This document shows positions 7,746 to 16,420 of a stretch of DNA of 32,953 bases, piece after piece. This DNA is from Auritidibacter ignavus. GTDB taxonomy: Bacteria; Actinomycetota; Actinomycetes; Actinomycetales; Micrococcaceae. Location: assembly GCF_003703835.1 (NCBI RefSeq), contig NZ_RDQR01000029.1, positions 1 to 32,953 of the forward strand, in the 5' to 3' direction. A program made the translations under genes and the position numbers. The first letter of the stretch is position 1, and each line of letters opens with the position of its first letter. The notes below the pieces were generated by a model, which searched no databases, was not told the origin of the DNA, and saw nothing but the letters and a program-made list of their open reading frames with translations.

Positions 7746-8142
7746 TAGCTTGTCTCGGATGGCGAAGCGTCACATCAAAAAGTGCTTACTAAGCCTCGTA
7801 CGTGTCCATGCTAAGTGGAGGTGTTGCACTGAGTATTTATTGTGTAACAACACGGTGAACAATCGAGGTAAATTGCCGTCAAATTTTCCGAGTGATATTT
7901 ACGTGTATTCCATCAAGAGTTTTCTATTAGATACTCTAAATTTACTGGAGGGACACTTTTCGGTAGATATGGCAGAAGCAGGCGAGGTGTGTGGGCAGAT
8001 GAGCCTGAAGGAAGAGAATTTAGTACGCACTTGTCTGGTGTAAACGACGCTGTCTCCCCTGCGGTGAATGCGGGCGACCAGTAGATTTATGTAGCTGTCG
8101 GAACTAGGTTCGATTAGGTTGTCACCTATGTAAGTTGCGGGA
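7746..8142. other. AT-rich intergenic region upstream of ABC operon
   Basis: About 400 bp between the sdh terminator and the substrate-binding-protein gene. No convincing gene is present. It must contain the ABC operon promoter, but no -35/-10 pair is clear to me. Notable bits are an 11-bp palindrome TTGTGTAACAA near 7842-7852 and the TAGGTT / TAGGTT / ACCTA motif cluster at 8105-8128. No cobalamin-riboswitch B12-box-like sequence was seen by eye. Confidence 0.45.
8101..8121. repeat. Right copy of imperfect 21-bp direct repeat flanking AT-rich block
   Basis: GAACT then ATTAGGTTG at the same spacing as in 2472-2492, with 16 of 21 positions identical. It lies about 20 bp before the sdh terminator, which coincides with the right edge of the AT-rich block. 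Confidence 0.35.
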
Positions 8143-8197
8143 TAAAAAGTCTTGGCCCGGGGCGAGTGCGCGACGTGCGTACTCACCCCGGGCCAAG
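8143..8197 (-). terminator. Strong rho-independent terminator of the sdh operon
   Basis: Arms CTTGGCCCGGGG-c-GAGT (8151-8167) and ACTC-a-CCCCGGGCCAAG (8181-8197) pair over 16 of 17 bp, and GCGC/GCGT can extend the stem inward. On the minus strand the hairpin is followed by ACTTTTTA. It lies 20 bp behind the sdhB stop codon. Confidence 0.85.
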
Positions 8198-8216
8198 GGC
8201 CAAGTTTACTGGAGTG

Positions 8217-9008
8217 TTAGAAGCTACGGGCCAAGATAGCCTGCTTGACTTCAGCGATAGCCTTGGTCACCTGAATACCGCGGGGGCATGCCTCGGTGCA
8301 GTTGAAGGTGGTGCGGCACCGCCATACGCCCTCTTTATCGTTGAGGATTTCCAGGCGCATGTCGCCGGCATCGTCACGGGAGTCGAAGATGAAGCGGTGA
8401 GCGTTCACGATCGCCGCCGGACCGAAGTACTGGCCATCGGTCCAGAAAATTGGGCACGAGGAGGTGCATGCTGCGCACAGAATGCACTTGGTGGTGTCAT
8501 CGAACCGTTCGCGCTCAGCAGCGGACTGGATCCGCTCCCGAGTCGGCTCCTGATTGTCGTTGGACACCAGGAACGGCATGATTTCGCGGTAGGACTGGAA
8601 GAAGGGCTCCATGTCCACGATCAGGTCTTTCTCGCACGGCAGACCCTTGATCGGCTCGACGGTGATCGGCTTGGTGTGGTCAAGATCCTTCAGCAGGGTT
8701 TTGCAGGCCAAGCGGTTGCGTCCGTTGATGCGCATCGCATCGGAACCGCACACACCGTGAGCGCAGGAACGACGGAAGGACAGAGTACCGTCGTGTTCCC
8801 ACTTGATCTTGTGCAGGGCATCCAGCACACGGTCAGTGGGGTACATTTCCAGTTGCCAGGTATCCCAGTAGGCATCTTCCTGGAACTCGGGGAGGTAACG
8901 ACGTACCTGAACGGTGACGGTCAGGGTTTCCAGTTCTCCGGCGCCACCCTGATCGCCGAGGTCAATCTGTGATGCCGGCTCGGCCGGTTCAGCATATGTT
9001 GCAGTCAT
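8217..9008 (-). CDS. sdhB: Succinate dehydrogenase iron-sulfur subunit
   Basis: 263 aa, the usual length. It carries electrons from the FAD of SdhA to quinone at the membrane. [2Fe-2S] ligands are in SCAHGVCGSDAM (C82, C87, D90, with Asp as third ligand as in many SdhB) plus C102. CILCAACTSSCP and CTEACPRG supply the [4Fe-4S] and [3Fe-4S] clusters. The ATG overlaps the sdhA stop by one base (TGATG), so the two are translationally coupled. It is the last gene of sdhCDAB and is followed by a strong terminator. Confidence 0.97.
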   Translation of the reverse strand: MTATYAEPAEPASQIDLGDQGGAGELETLTVTVQVRRYLPEFQEDAYWDTWQLEMYPTDRVLDALHKIKWEHDGTLSFRRSCAHGVCGSDAMRINGRNRLACKTLLKDLDHTKPITVEPIKGLPCEKDLIVDMEPFFQSYREIMPFLVSNDNQEPTRERIQSAAERERFDDTTKCILCAACTSSCPIFWTDGQYFGPAAIVNAHRFIFDSRDDAGDMRLEILNDKEGVWRCRTTFNCTEACPRGIQVTKAIAEVKQAILARSF

Positions 9009-10801
9009 CAGTACTTACGCTCCATCGGTTCGTATCGGGTTTGGACGACGGGTTTGGTCTCGAAGCGGATACCTCTAATGCCTTCGGTTTCCGATTCGGA
9101 GTCGCGGTAGAGCATGGTGTGCTTCATCCACTTTTCGTCATCACGATCGGGGAAGTCCTCGCGGTAGTGACCACCGCGGGACTCTTGACGGTGCAAAGCG
9201 GCAACGGTCATTGCCTCAGCGATATCGAGCAAGTAGCCCAGCTCCAGCCCTTCGAGCAGGTCAAGGTTGAAACGACGACCCTTATCCTGGACCGAAACGT
9301 TTTCGTACCGCTGACGCAGGTCGCCGATCTCGTCCAGGGCGCGACGGATCGATTCTTCGGTGCGGAACACCTGCACGTCGGCGTCCATGACTTCCTGCAG
9401 GCGGGCACGCAGGTCAGCGACCTTCTCGTTGCCGGTCGCCGAGCGCAATTTCTCGATCTCGTCGACCACGAAGGATTCGCCGTTTTCAGGAAGTTCTACC
9501 CACTCAGCATCTTCGGCATAGCGAGCAGCGTCAATGCCAGCGCGACGACCGAAGACGTTGATGTCGAGCAAAGAGTTGGTGCCCAGACGGTTCGAGCCGT
9601 GCACGGAGACGCACGCAACCTCTCCGGCAGCGTAGAGGCCGGGAACAACGGTGTCGTTGTCCTGCAGTACTTGGGCATCAATGGTGGTTGGAATACCGCC
9701 CATGAAGTAGTGACAGGTCGGGAACACCGGAACCGGTTCGTAATAGGGCTCCACGCCCAGGTACGTGCGGGCGAACTCGGTAATGTCAGGAAGCTTGGCG
9801 TCAATGTGGGCCGGCTCGAGGTGGGTAAGGTCCAATAGGACGTAGTCCTTATTCGGGCCACAACCGCGCCCCTCACGCACCTCGTTGGCCATGGAACGAG
9901 CCACAATGTCACGTGGTGCGAGGTCCTTAATGGTCGGTGCGTAGCGCTCCATGAAACGCTCGCCCTCAGAGTTACGAAGAATACCGCCCTCACCGCGCGC
10001 GGCTTCAGAGAGCAAAATACCCAAGCCAGCCAGACCGGTGGGGTGGAACTGCACGAATTCCATGTCTTCCAGTGGCAGGCCGTGGCGGTAGGCGATTGCC
10101 ATACCATCACCCGTCAGGGTGTGGGCGTTGGAGGTGGTCTTGAAAACCTTGCCGGCACCACCGGTAGCGAAGACAACAGACTTGGCCTGGAAAATGTGGA
10201 TCTCTCCGGAGGCCAAATCATAGGAAACAACGCCAGCCACGCGCTTCTGTGTGTAAGGCGTGCCGTCTTCGCGGGTGGCTTCTTCATCAACCAGCAACAG
10301 GTCCAGCACATAGTATTCGTTGAAGAATTCCACGTTGTGCTTCACACAGTTCTGATACAGCGTCTGCAGAATCATGTGACCGGTACGGTCTGCAGCGTAG
10401 CAAGACCGTCGCACCGGGGACTTTCCGTGTTCGCGAGTGTGACCGCCGAAGCGTCGCTGGTCGATTTTGCCTTCCGGGGTGCGGTTGAAGGGCAACCCCA
10501 TCTTCTCAAGGTCGAGCACCGCATCGATGGCTTCTTTAGCCATGATCTCCGCGGCGTCCTGGTCCACGAGGTAGTCGCCACCCTTAATGGTGTCGAAGGT
10601 GTGCCACTCCCAGTTATCTTCTTCAACGTTGGCTAGCGCCGCACACATACCACCCTGGGCAGCACCGGTGTGAGACCGGGTGGGGTAAAGCTTGGTCAGT
10701 ACGGCGGTGCGGGTGCGTTGGCCGGCTTCAATAGCTGCACGCATCCCCGCGCCACCGGCACCAACGATGACAACATCGTATTTATGTACCTGAACCTGCA
10801 T
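9008..10801 (-). CDS. sdhA: Succinate dehydrogenase flavoprotein subunit
   Basis: 597 aa, the family's usual length. It oxidises succinate to fumarate in the TCA cycle. The N-terminal dinucleotide fold has GAGGAG (14-19). The flavinylation-site segment SHTGAAQGG contains His45, the covalent FAD ligand. The active-site segments [19 protein letters not shown] and HGSNRLG are present. It begins at ATG 10801, 82 bp behind sdhD, and is coupled to sdhB by a one-base overlap. Confidence 0.97.
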   Translation of the reverse strand: MQVQVHKYDVVIVGAGGAGMRAAIEAGQRTRTAVLTKLYPTRSHTGAAQGGMCAALANVEEDNWEWHTFDTIKGGDYLVDQDAAEIMAKEAIDAVLDLEKMGLPFNRTPEGKIDQRRFGGHTREHGKSPVRRSCYAADRTGHMILQTLYQNCVKHNVEFFNEYYVLDLLLVDEEATREDGTPYTQKRVAGVVSYDLASGEIHIFQAKSVVFATGGAGKVFKTTSNAHTLTGDGMAIAYRHGLPLEDMEFVQFHPTGLAGLGILLSEAARGEGGILRNSEGERFMERYAPTIKDLAPRDIVARSMANEVREGRGCGPNKDYVLLDLTHLEPAHIDAKLPDITEFARTYLGVEPYYEPVPVFPTCHYFMGGIPTTIDAQVLQDNDTVVPGLYAAGEVACVSVHGSNRLGTNSLLDINVFGRRAGIDAARYAEDAEWVELPENGESFVVDEIEKLRSATGNEKVADLRARLQEVMDADVQVFRTEESIRRALDEIGDLRQRYENVSVQDKGRRFNLDLLEGLELGYLLDIAEAMTVAALHRQESRGGHYREDFPDRDDEKWMKHTMLYRDSESETEGIRGIRFETKPVVQTRYEPMERKY

Positions 10802-10883
10802 CTGGTGGAATCTTCTTTCTGTTAGGTCATCGAGTGGCTCGGAGTGATTCGGTGGGTCCGAGCGTTACGGAAAGATCCGGTCT

Positions 10884-11387
10884 TTAGCCGAATTGCGGCA
10901 TGGAATAGCAGAAGCTCGGCGAACGGTCGAGCAGGTTGCCTGCGTCATCGACCATGCAGGGCTCAAAGGTGAAGATCACCAGGGTGCCCAAGACGATGAT
11001 GGCGACCGAAGCCAAGTACAGAGCCATCTTCAACCAGAAACGGGTGCGGTCTGAACTGGTGTAGTCCTCAATGATTGTAGCCACACCAAACGTCCCGTGG
11101 ATCATGGCCAACCAGAGCATGACGAGGTCCCAGATCTGCCACAACGGGTTTGCCCACTTGCCGGCAACGAGACCAAAGTCAATCCCGTGCACACCGTCAC
11201 CAATCATCAAGTTGGAAAACAGGTGAACAAAAATCAGCACCAGCAGGATGGGGCCTGAAATGCGCATAAACAGCCATTTCAGCATTTCCTTGCTGGTATT
11301 CGAGCTGGAAGATTTCCGAGTGAATTTCGGGTCAATGGCACCGGTGCGCGGTGCTGCGATATTGGTTTCTTCGGTAGTAACGCTCAT
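10884..11387 (-). CDS. sdhD: Succinate dehydrogenase membrane anchor subunit
   Basis: 167 aa from ATG 11387, preferred over the in-frame codon at 11402 because GGGGG lies just upstream and sdhC ends at 11389. Three hydrophobic helices lie near residues 40-63, 85-108 and 120-143, with histidines (VHLF, HGTFG) that can serve heme b or quinone binding. The N-terminal ~35 residues are polar and S/T-rich. The C-terminus after the third helix is a ~20-residue tail with two cysteines. It is one base from the sdhC stop, inside the operon. Confidence 0.92.
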   Translation of the reverse strand: MSVTTEETNIAAPRTGAIDPKFTRKSSSSNTSKEMLKWLFMRISGPILLVLIFVHLFSNLMIGDGVHGIDFGLVAGKWANPLWQIWDLVMLWLAMIHGTFGVATIIEDYTSSDRTRFWLKMALYLASVAIIVLGTLVIFTFEPCMVDDAGNLLDRSPSFCYSMPQFG

Positions 11388-11388
11388 C

Positions 11389-11808
11389 CTAGACCCCCGC
11401 AAACGCTAACATCAGGTGGCGAACGGTGAAACCACCGACCACGACGACCCAGGCAATCAACACGATCCACAGCATGGTTTGGTGGTGTTTGGTGCCCTTT
11501 TTCCAGAAGTCCACCAGCACCAGACGAATGCCGTTGAAGGCGTGAAAGACGATGCAGGCCACCAGCCCGACTTCGCCGATGGCCATCAGTGGATTCTTAT
11601 ACGTGCCGATCACTGCATCGTAGGCTTCCGGAGAAACCCGCACGAGTGCGGTATCGAGCACGTGGACCAAAAGGAATAGGAAGATGACGACACCGGTGAT
11701 TCGGTGGGCCACCCAGGACCACATTCCTGCTTTACCGCGATAAAGCGTGCCCCTGCCGGATTTTCGAGTGGTTTCGGCAGAGGTGTCCGCGGTTGTCACA
11801 GTAGACAC
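11389..11808 (-). CDS. sdhC: Succinate dehydrogenase cytochrome b556 subunit
   Basis: 139 aa from GTG 11808, chosen because GGGAGG lies about 7 nt upstream; the longer frame start at 11823 would overlap that ribosome-binding site. SdhC hallmarks are present: RGKAGMWSWVAHRITG before the first helix, then LLVHVLD with the probable heme-ligand histidine, and FHAFNGIR in the second helix. Three membrane helices. It is the first gene of the operon and diverges from manC across a 283-bp region. Confidence 0.93.
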   Translation of the reverse strand: MSTVTTADTSAETTRKSGRGTLYRGKAGMWSWVAHRITGVVIFLFLLVHVLDTALVRVSPEAYDAVIGTYKNPLMAIGEVGLVACIVFHAFNGIRLVLVDFWKKGTKHHQTMLWIVLIAWVVVVGGFTVRHLMLAFAGV

Positions 11809-12091
11809 TTTGTAACCTCCCAAGGATGCAAGGGCGCTGGAGACACCCTCAATGTCTACGTGTCAGCGCCGGTGCGAAAATGCTTCCTTCGAAGATAAGG
11901 ATAATCGCACCGGGGGGTCTGTACCCAAATGAGTCACACTGTGTGTTATCTAACGAAGTGTTTGCCCGCTACCAGACCACAAGCAAACACGTGGGGCTCT
12001 GCGCATCCTTTCCTGAACAATTCCTGAGGAAGTGCCGGTTTCAGGCCACGTTAATCATCTGACAACCTACCGGTGGCTTACTGTGGGAAGG
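11809..12091. promoter_or_regulatory. Divergent promoter region sdhC / manC
   Basis: 283 bp between two divergent genes. On the minus strand, TTGGGT (11923-11928) and TATCCT (11898-11903) could form an sdh promoter with a long 19-nt spacer; this is weak. An 11-bp palindrome CACACtGTGTG (11935-11945) sits immediately upstream of that -35 and is a candidate operator. On the plus strand, TACTGT (12079-12084) is a probable -10 for manC. Confidence 0.35.
12079..12084 (+). promoter_or_regulatory. -10 box TACTGT for leaderless manC transcript
   Basis: TACTGT is followed by exactly 7 nt and then GTG 12092, so transcription would begin at or next to the start codon. No separate ribosome-binding site with normal spacing is present. 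Confidence 0.4.
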
Positions 12092-13216
12092 GTGAATGCT
12101 GATCCAATCAAGAATCCCGAAGACCGTTTTTGGGCGGTCATCCCAGCCGGCGGTGTCGGCACCCGCTTGTGGCCTCTATCCCGCGCTGCAGCGCCGAAGT
12201 TCCTCCACGACCTGACAGGGTCTGGACAAACCTTGATCCGAGCGACCTACGAACGTTTGGTGCCGATCTCCAAAGAACGCACCATGGTCGTGACTGGTCG
12301 GGCGCACCACGACGCCGTGCGCACCCAGTTGCCCGATATCTCGGAGTCCAACCTCTTACTTGAGCCAGAACCGAAGGATTCCGCCGCTGCTATTGGGCTG
12401 GCGGCTGCGGTGCTGTATCACCGAGATCCAGAGATCATTATGGGATCTTTTGCTGCAGATCAGGTGATTGGTCCCGACCACGTTTTCCGTCAGGCAGCTC
12501 GGGAAGCCATCGCTACCGCTGCCGAAGGATACATTGTCACAATCGGTATCAAGCCAACGTACCCGTCGACAGGTTTTGGATACATTAAGGCAGGCGCACG
12601 GCTGGACGTGGATAATGCTCCGACTGCCCACGGCGTACAGCGCTTCGTGGAAAAACCCGAGCAGCACCTGGCGGAAGAATATGTTGCCTCGGGGGACTAC
12701 TTATGGAACGCCGGAATGTTTGTCGCTCCGGTGGGACTGATGCTGGAACACCTGAAACGCACTGAACCTGAGCTATATGAGGGACTGATGGAAATCGCCG
12801 CGGCGTGGGGGACCCAGCACCAAGAAACGGTGCTGGAACGGATTTGGCCGACCCTGCCGAAAACTGCCATTGATTACGCGGTGGCAGAACCAGCCGCCGA
12901 CGCCGGCGTCGTGGCCGTGATTCCCGGAGACTTTATCTGGGACGACGTCGGCGATTTCGCCGCCATCGCTCGGCTGAACCCGGCCCGCGATGATTCGGGA
13001 GTGACCGTTATTGGTCCCACCCCGCGGGTCTATTCTGACGATTCCACCGGTGTGGTGGTTACCGACACGTCGCGAGTCATCGCACTGATCGGGGTCGAGA
13101 ACATCGTGGTGGTTGATACCGGTGATGCTTTGCTGGTGACCACCACCGACGACGCTCAATCCGTGAAGCAAGCAGTGGAAGCACTCAAAGCCCACGGTGA
13201 CGACGATGTTCTTTAA
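12092..13216 (+). CDS. manC: Mannose-1-phosphate guanylyltransferase
   Basis: 374 aa from GTG 12092. It makes GDP-mannose from mannose-1-phosphate and GTP for glycans and glycolipids. The nucleotidyltransferase signature AVIPAGGVGTRLWPLSR is near residue 15, followed by PKFLHDL, LLLEPEPKDSAAAIG, MGSFAADQVI, GIKPTYPSTGFGYI and VEKP. The C-terminal ISOMERASE/cupin domain of bifunctional ManC proteins is absent, as usual for actinobacterial single-domain forms. Start choice follows the -10 box 7 nt upstream; the frame is open further upstream without a plausible ribosome-binding site. Confidence 0.93.
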   Translation: MNADPIKNPEDRFWAVIPAGGVGTRLWPLSRAAAPKFLHDLTGSGQTLIRATYERLVPISKERTMVVTGRAHHDAVRTQLPDISESNLLLEPEPKDSAAAIGLAAAVLYHRDPEIIMGSFAADQVIGPDHVFRQAAREAIATAAEGYIVTIGIKPTYPSTGFGYIKAGARLDVDNAPTAHGVQRFVEKPEQHLAEEYVASGDYLWNAGMFVAPVGLMLEHLKRTEPELYEGLMEIAAAWGTQHQETVLERIWPTLPKTAIDYAVAEPAADAGVVAVIPGDFIWDDVGDFAAIARLNPARDDSGVTVIGPTPRVYSDDSTGVVVTDTSRVIALIGVENIVVVDTGDALLVTTTDDAQSVKQAVEALKAHGDDDVL

Positions 13217-13238
13217 GTAACATCAGATGGCGGTTGCG

Positions 13239-13268
13239 TTGCTAGCGCCTTGACAATCTCCTTAAGAT
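13239..13268 (+). promoter_or_regulatory. Promoter TTGCTA-N18-TAAGAT for leaderless amidohydrolase gene
   Basis: TTGCTA (13239-13244), an 18-nt spacer, then TAAGAT (13263-13268), then 7 nt to ATG 13276. Predicted transcription begins at the ATG; there is no ribosome-binding site in between. Confidence 0.45.
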
Positions 13269-13275
13269 AAAACCC

Positions 13276-14622
13276 ATGCACGAAGGATTACCAGCATCAT
13301 TACCCGCAACTGAGACCGCCGAGCAACGGGCTCGGATCGCTGAAGACTCAGCACATGGCGGGGCAATGAATGTGGAATCTCCGTTTCGCAGTTCCGCCGA
13401 GAAACCAGTGCGCGATGACCCGGATCTCCCACGGGTCTCACCAGTCGTTGACGGACTATTGCCGAGAATTCGGGCGTTTCGTCGAGATATTCACCAGCAC
13501 CCCGAGCTGTCTCTGGAAGAACACCGCACCACCGCGAAGATTCTAGAGTTACTCAACTCCGCCGGACTGCAACCACAACAAATGGAATCCACCGGTGCGT
13601 GGGTCGATATTGGCCAGGGGCCGATCGTGTTAGGGTTGCGCGCCGATATTGACGCGTTGCCGTTGCAAGAACGCACCGGACTGGACTACGCCTCGGTCCA
13701 TGACGGCATCGCCCACGCCTGTGGACACGACATGCATACCGCCGTGATGGCCGGGACCGCGTTGAGCCTGCAACAGATTCTGTCCGGACAGAGCGTGCTG
13801 AATACATCCGGGCTGGAACTCAACGGCCGGGTACGTATCATCTTTCAGCCTGCTGAAGAACGACTACCCGGTGGTGCCTTGCAGGTTATGAAAGCCGGAC
13901 TGTTGGATGAGGTGCCACGGATCTTGGCGGCCCACTGTGACCCGGCCTTTGACGTCGGCACCATCGGTACCCGCATCGGTGCTATTACTTCGGCTACCGA
14001 CACGTTGCGCATTACGGTCACCGGTCACGGTGGCCACACCTCGCGCCCGCAACAGACCGAAGACGTGGTTTATGCGTTGTCCAAAATTGCTTCTGAGGTG
14101 CCAGCGGTGCTGTCGCGACTGGTGGACGTGCGCTCGGCAGTTCAAGTGGTCTGGGGACATATCTCCGCAGGGGCTGCCCCGAACGCGATTCCCTCGATTG
14201 GTCAGCTGTCGGGAACCTTGCGCTGTTTGGACGCCGATGCCTGGGGCGCAGCAGCAGATTTGCTCGACCAAGTCATTCGGCAGATCGCAGCGCCCTACGG
14301 TGTCGCGGTGGAAATCGACCACGTCCGCGGTGTGCCACCGGTGGTCAGCACAGAGAAAGAAACTGATCTGATCGAAGATGCAACCCGTTTTGAGATTGGG
14401 TCTCGTGCCATTACGTTGACCCCGCAATCGATGGGTGGCGAAGACTTTGCGTGGATGACCCAAAAAATCTCTGGAGCCATGTTCCGGCTGGGCACCCGAA
14501 CCCCAGACGGGCCGATTTACGATCTGCATCAAGGGGATTTCAATCCGGATGAACGAGCCCTGGGCGTCGGGGTGAAAATCTTCACCGCCGCTGCGTTGCG
14601 GGCCTTGGCCGGGGTACAGTGA
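13276..14622 (+). CDS. M20-family amidohydrolase (N-acyl amino acid/hippurate hydrolase type)
   Basis: 448 aa, soluble, about 50 residues longer at the N-terminus than most relatives. Metal-ligand motifs of the M20D group are present: GLRADIDALP, CGHDMHTAVMAG, FQPAEE, AHCDP, HGGHTSRP (dimerisation-domain histidine) and QSMGGEDFAWM. Such enzymes hydrolyse N-acyl or N-aryl amino acids; the exact substrate is unknown. A later in-frame ATG (about 13366) would give a protein nearer family length, but the promoter-like sequence 7 nt before ATG 13276 favours the longer form. The stop overlaps the longest cytidine-deaminase frame. Confidence 0.88.
   Translation: MHEGLPASLPATETAEQRARIAEDSAHGGAMNVESPFRSSAEKPVRDDPDLPRVSPVVDGLLPRIRAFRRDIHQHPELSLEEHRTTAKILELLNSAGLQPQQMESTGAWVDIGQGPIVLGLRADIDALPLQERTGLDYASVHDGIAHACGHDMHTAVMAGTALSLQQILSGQSVLNTSGLELNGRVRIIFQPAEERLPGGALQVMKAGLLDEVPRILAAHCDPAFDVGTIGTRIGAITSATDTLRITVTGHGGHTSRPQQTEDVVYALSKIASEVPAVLSRLVDVRSAVQVVWGHISAGAAPNAIPSIGQLSGTLRCLDADAWGAAADLLDQVIRQIAAPYGVAVEIDHVRGVPPVVSTEKETDLIEDATRFEIGSRAITLTPQSMGGEDFAWMTQKISGAMFRLGTRTPDGPIYDLHQGDFNPDERALGVGVKIFTAAALRALAGVQ
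14615..14620 (+). promoter_or_regulatory. -10 box TACAGT for leaderless cytidine deaminase transcript
   Basis: TACAGT sits over the end of the amidohydrolase gene and is followed by 7 nt and GTG 14628. It supports the internal start over GTG 14619. Confidence 0.35.
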
Positions 14623-14627
14623 AAAGC

Positions 14628-15050
14628 GTGGGTGAAGGCATACGCACAGACGTCCCGGTTTTTGAAAACCAGTGGCAGGATCTCCACCGGCACGCGGTGG
14701 AAGCCACGAGGAAAGCCTACGCGCCGTACTCCCACTATCCGGTCGGGGTAGCCGGCCTGACCCAATCTGGTCGGATCCTCACCGGGGCCAATATTGAAAA
14801 CGCCTCCTACGGGCTGACTCTGTGCGCCGAATGCACGCTGATCTGTCAGGCCATCATGCTCGAAGCTGACCCGCTCATCGCGGTGGTGATCGTTAATGCG
14901 TCCGGTGAATTCATCACCCCCTGTGGTCGGTGCCGACAGCTACTGATCGAACACACCGGGCCCAGGCTACAACTCACCACGGCTGAGGGGCTCACTACTC
15001 TGGGACAACTGCTACCTCAGGCCTTTGGCCCGAAAAACCTCGCCACCTGA
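14628..15050 (+). CDS. cdd: Cytidine deaminase
   Basis: 140 aa from GTG 14628; GTG 14619 would add three residues. It converts cytidine/deoxycytidine to uridine/deoxyuridine in pyrimidine salvage. The tetrameric-type zinc site is complete: CAE (catalytic Glu) in LCAECTLICQA and PCGRCRQ. YAPYSHYPVG and GANIENASYG form the substrate pocket. It is followed after 46 bp by thymidine phosphorylase and then adenosine deaminase, a nucleoside-salvage cluster. Confidence 0.95.
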   Translation: MGEGIRTDVPVFENQWQDLHRHAVEATRKAYAPYSHYPVGVAGLTQSGRILTGANIENASYGLTLCAECTLICQAIMLEADPLIAVVIVNASGEFITPCGRCRQLLIEHTGPRLQLTTAEGLTTLGQLLPQAFGPKNLAT

Positions 15051-15096
15051 GCGAACCCCAAGACACCGATGTGAGCAACTGGAAAGGCAACACCGG

Positions 15097-16395
15097 ATGA
15101 CATCGCGGCACTTTCACCCCGTAGAGCTGATCGCCACCAAACGCGACGGAGAAGCGCTCACGACCGAGGCCATCACGTGGATCATCGAACGCTATACCGC
15201 CGGGGGCCTGCCGGATGAACAAATGTCGGCGTTGCTGATGGCGATCTACTACCAAGGCCTGAATGCCCAGGAGCTCCATGCCTGGACCCAAGCGATGATC
15301 AACTCTGGGACCCGGATGGACTTCTCCACTCTGGGGCACCCTACCGCCGATAAACATTCCACCGGGGGAGTCGGCGATAAAATCACCCTCGTGTTGACTC
15401 CGTTGGTCGCCAGCTACGGGGTGGCAGTGCCCCAACTGTCTGGTCGCGGATTGGGCCACACCGGTGGCACCCTGGACAAGCTCGAGTCTATCCCCGGTTA
15501 CCGGGTCAATCTCACGCCCGAGGAGATGACCCGCCAGCTGAAAGACATCCGGGCAGTGATTTGTGCGCCCACCGCGGCTCTTGCCCCGGCCGATCAGAAG
15601 ATCTATGCGCTCCGGGATGCCACCGCGACTGTTGAGTCGATCCCGTTGATCGCCTCCTCGATCATGTCCAAGAAGATCGCCGAGGGAACCGACTCGCTGG
15701 TGCTCGACGTCAAAGTCGGCTCTGGTGCCTTTATGAAAGACCTGGGTTCAGCTCGCACACTGGCCCACACGCTAGTCCGCCTCGGCACAGATGCGCAGGT
15801 CAACACCACCGCACTGGTCACTGATATGTCCACCCCGCTGGGTCGCACCGTCGGCAACGCGCTGGAGGTCGAAGAATCCCTCGAGGTTCTCTCCGGCGGT
15901 GGCCCCCAAGATGTCCGTGACCTTACCGTCGCGCTGGCCACTGAAATGCTGAGGGCTGCTGGAATCACCGGCGTGGATCCGGCCGAGCACCTGGACTCCG
16001 GGGCCGCCATGGATACTTTCGCCGCGATGGTTTGTGCTCAAGGCGGCGACCTGCGCGCCACGCTACCGACAGCACACCACGAGCACCAGGTGGTGGCGGA
16101 CCGTTCCGGGAGTGTGACGAGCGTGGACGCGCTGACTGTCGGGCTGATCGCGCGCCGGCTGGGCGCCGGTCGCGCCCAGCGTTGTGATGCTGTCCAAGCT
16201 GGAGCCGGGGTGCGACTACACGTGCGCCGAGGCGACTCGGTCACCGCCGGTCAGCCAGTGGCGACTTTCTACACCGATGACACCAAGCTGATGGTATCGG
16301 CTTTGGAACTCACCGAGCAGATGATCGAGATCGGTCCTGACGCGACAGATACCACCGTCCCCGATGGCGTGATCCTTGATCGAATATCCAACTGA
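15097..16395 (+). CDS. deoA: Thymidine phosphorylase
   Basis: 432 aa from ATG 15097, with GGAAAGG about 9 nt upstream; upstream in-frame codons lack a site. It cleaves thymidine/deoxyuridine with phosphate to base and deoxyribose-1-phosphate. The family signature SGRGLGHTGGTLDKLES is intact, as are KHSTGGVGDKITL (phosphate loop), SSIMSKKIAEGTDSLVLDVK, and a C-terminal alpha/beta domain with HVRRGD. Length matches DeoA and pyrimidine-nucleoside phosphorylases; specificity between the two cannot be decided here. Confidence 0.95.
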   Translation: MTSRHFHPVELIATKRDGEALTTEAITWIIERYTAGGLPDEQMSALLMAIYYQGLNAQELHAWTQAMINSGTRMDFSTLGHPTADKHSTGGVGDKITLVLTPLVASYGVAVPQLSGRGLGHTGGTLDKLESIPGYRVNLTPEEMTRQLKDIRAVICAPTAALAPADQKIYALRDATATVESIPLIASSIMSKKIAEGTDSLVLDVKVGSGAFMKDLGSARTLAHTLVRLGTDAQVNTTALVTDMSTPLGRTVGNALEVEESLEVLSGGGPQDVRDLTVALATEMLRAAGITGVDPAEHLDSGAAMDTFAAMVCAQGGDLRATLPTAHHEHQVVADRSGSVTSVDALTVGLIARRLGAGRAQRCDAVQAGAGVRLHVRRGDSVTAGQPVATFYTDDTKLMVSALELTEQMIEIGPDATDTTVPDGVILDRISN

Positions 16396-16408
16396 TCTCG
16401 AGGACCCG

Positions 16409-16414
16409 TAGGCT
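16409..16414 (+). promoter_or_regulatory. -10 box TAGGCT before DedA gene
   Basis: TAGGCT ends 6 nt before GTG 16421. AGAAGG directly abuts the GTG and is too close to act as a ribosome-binding site, so leaderless initiation is likely. Confidence 0.35.
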
Positions 16415-16420
16415 AGAAGG

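Noticed and set aside
7948-8043. Possible 24-codon plus-strand gene behind GGAGGG at about 7948-7953
   Set aside because: The ATG lies about 15 nt from the ribosome-binding site and the peptide has no recognisable feature.
8115-8130. Canonical DtxR/IdeR iron box
   Set aside because: TAGGT and ACCTA are separated by 4 nt rather than the spacing of the 19-bp consensus; kept only as a low-interest motif cluster.
7746-8142. Cobalamin riboswitch upstream of the ABC - CobA-like operon
   Set aside because: I looked for a B12-box-like GCCACTG element and a long structured leader and saw none, so the CobA-like gene is not supported as B12-regulated.
8166-9838. Long plus-strand open frames opposite sdhB and sdhA
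   Set aside because: They are mirror frames of two unambiguous SDH genes in GC-rich coding DNA, with no ribosome-binding site and no recognisable domain.
13864-14532. Minus-strand 222-codon open frame inside the M20 amidohydrolase
   Set aside because: The plus-strand gene has all catalytic motifs; the antisense frame has no start signal or recognisable motifs.
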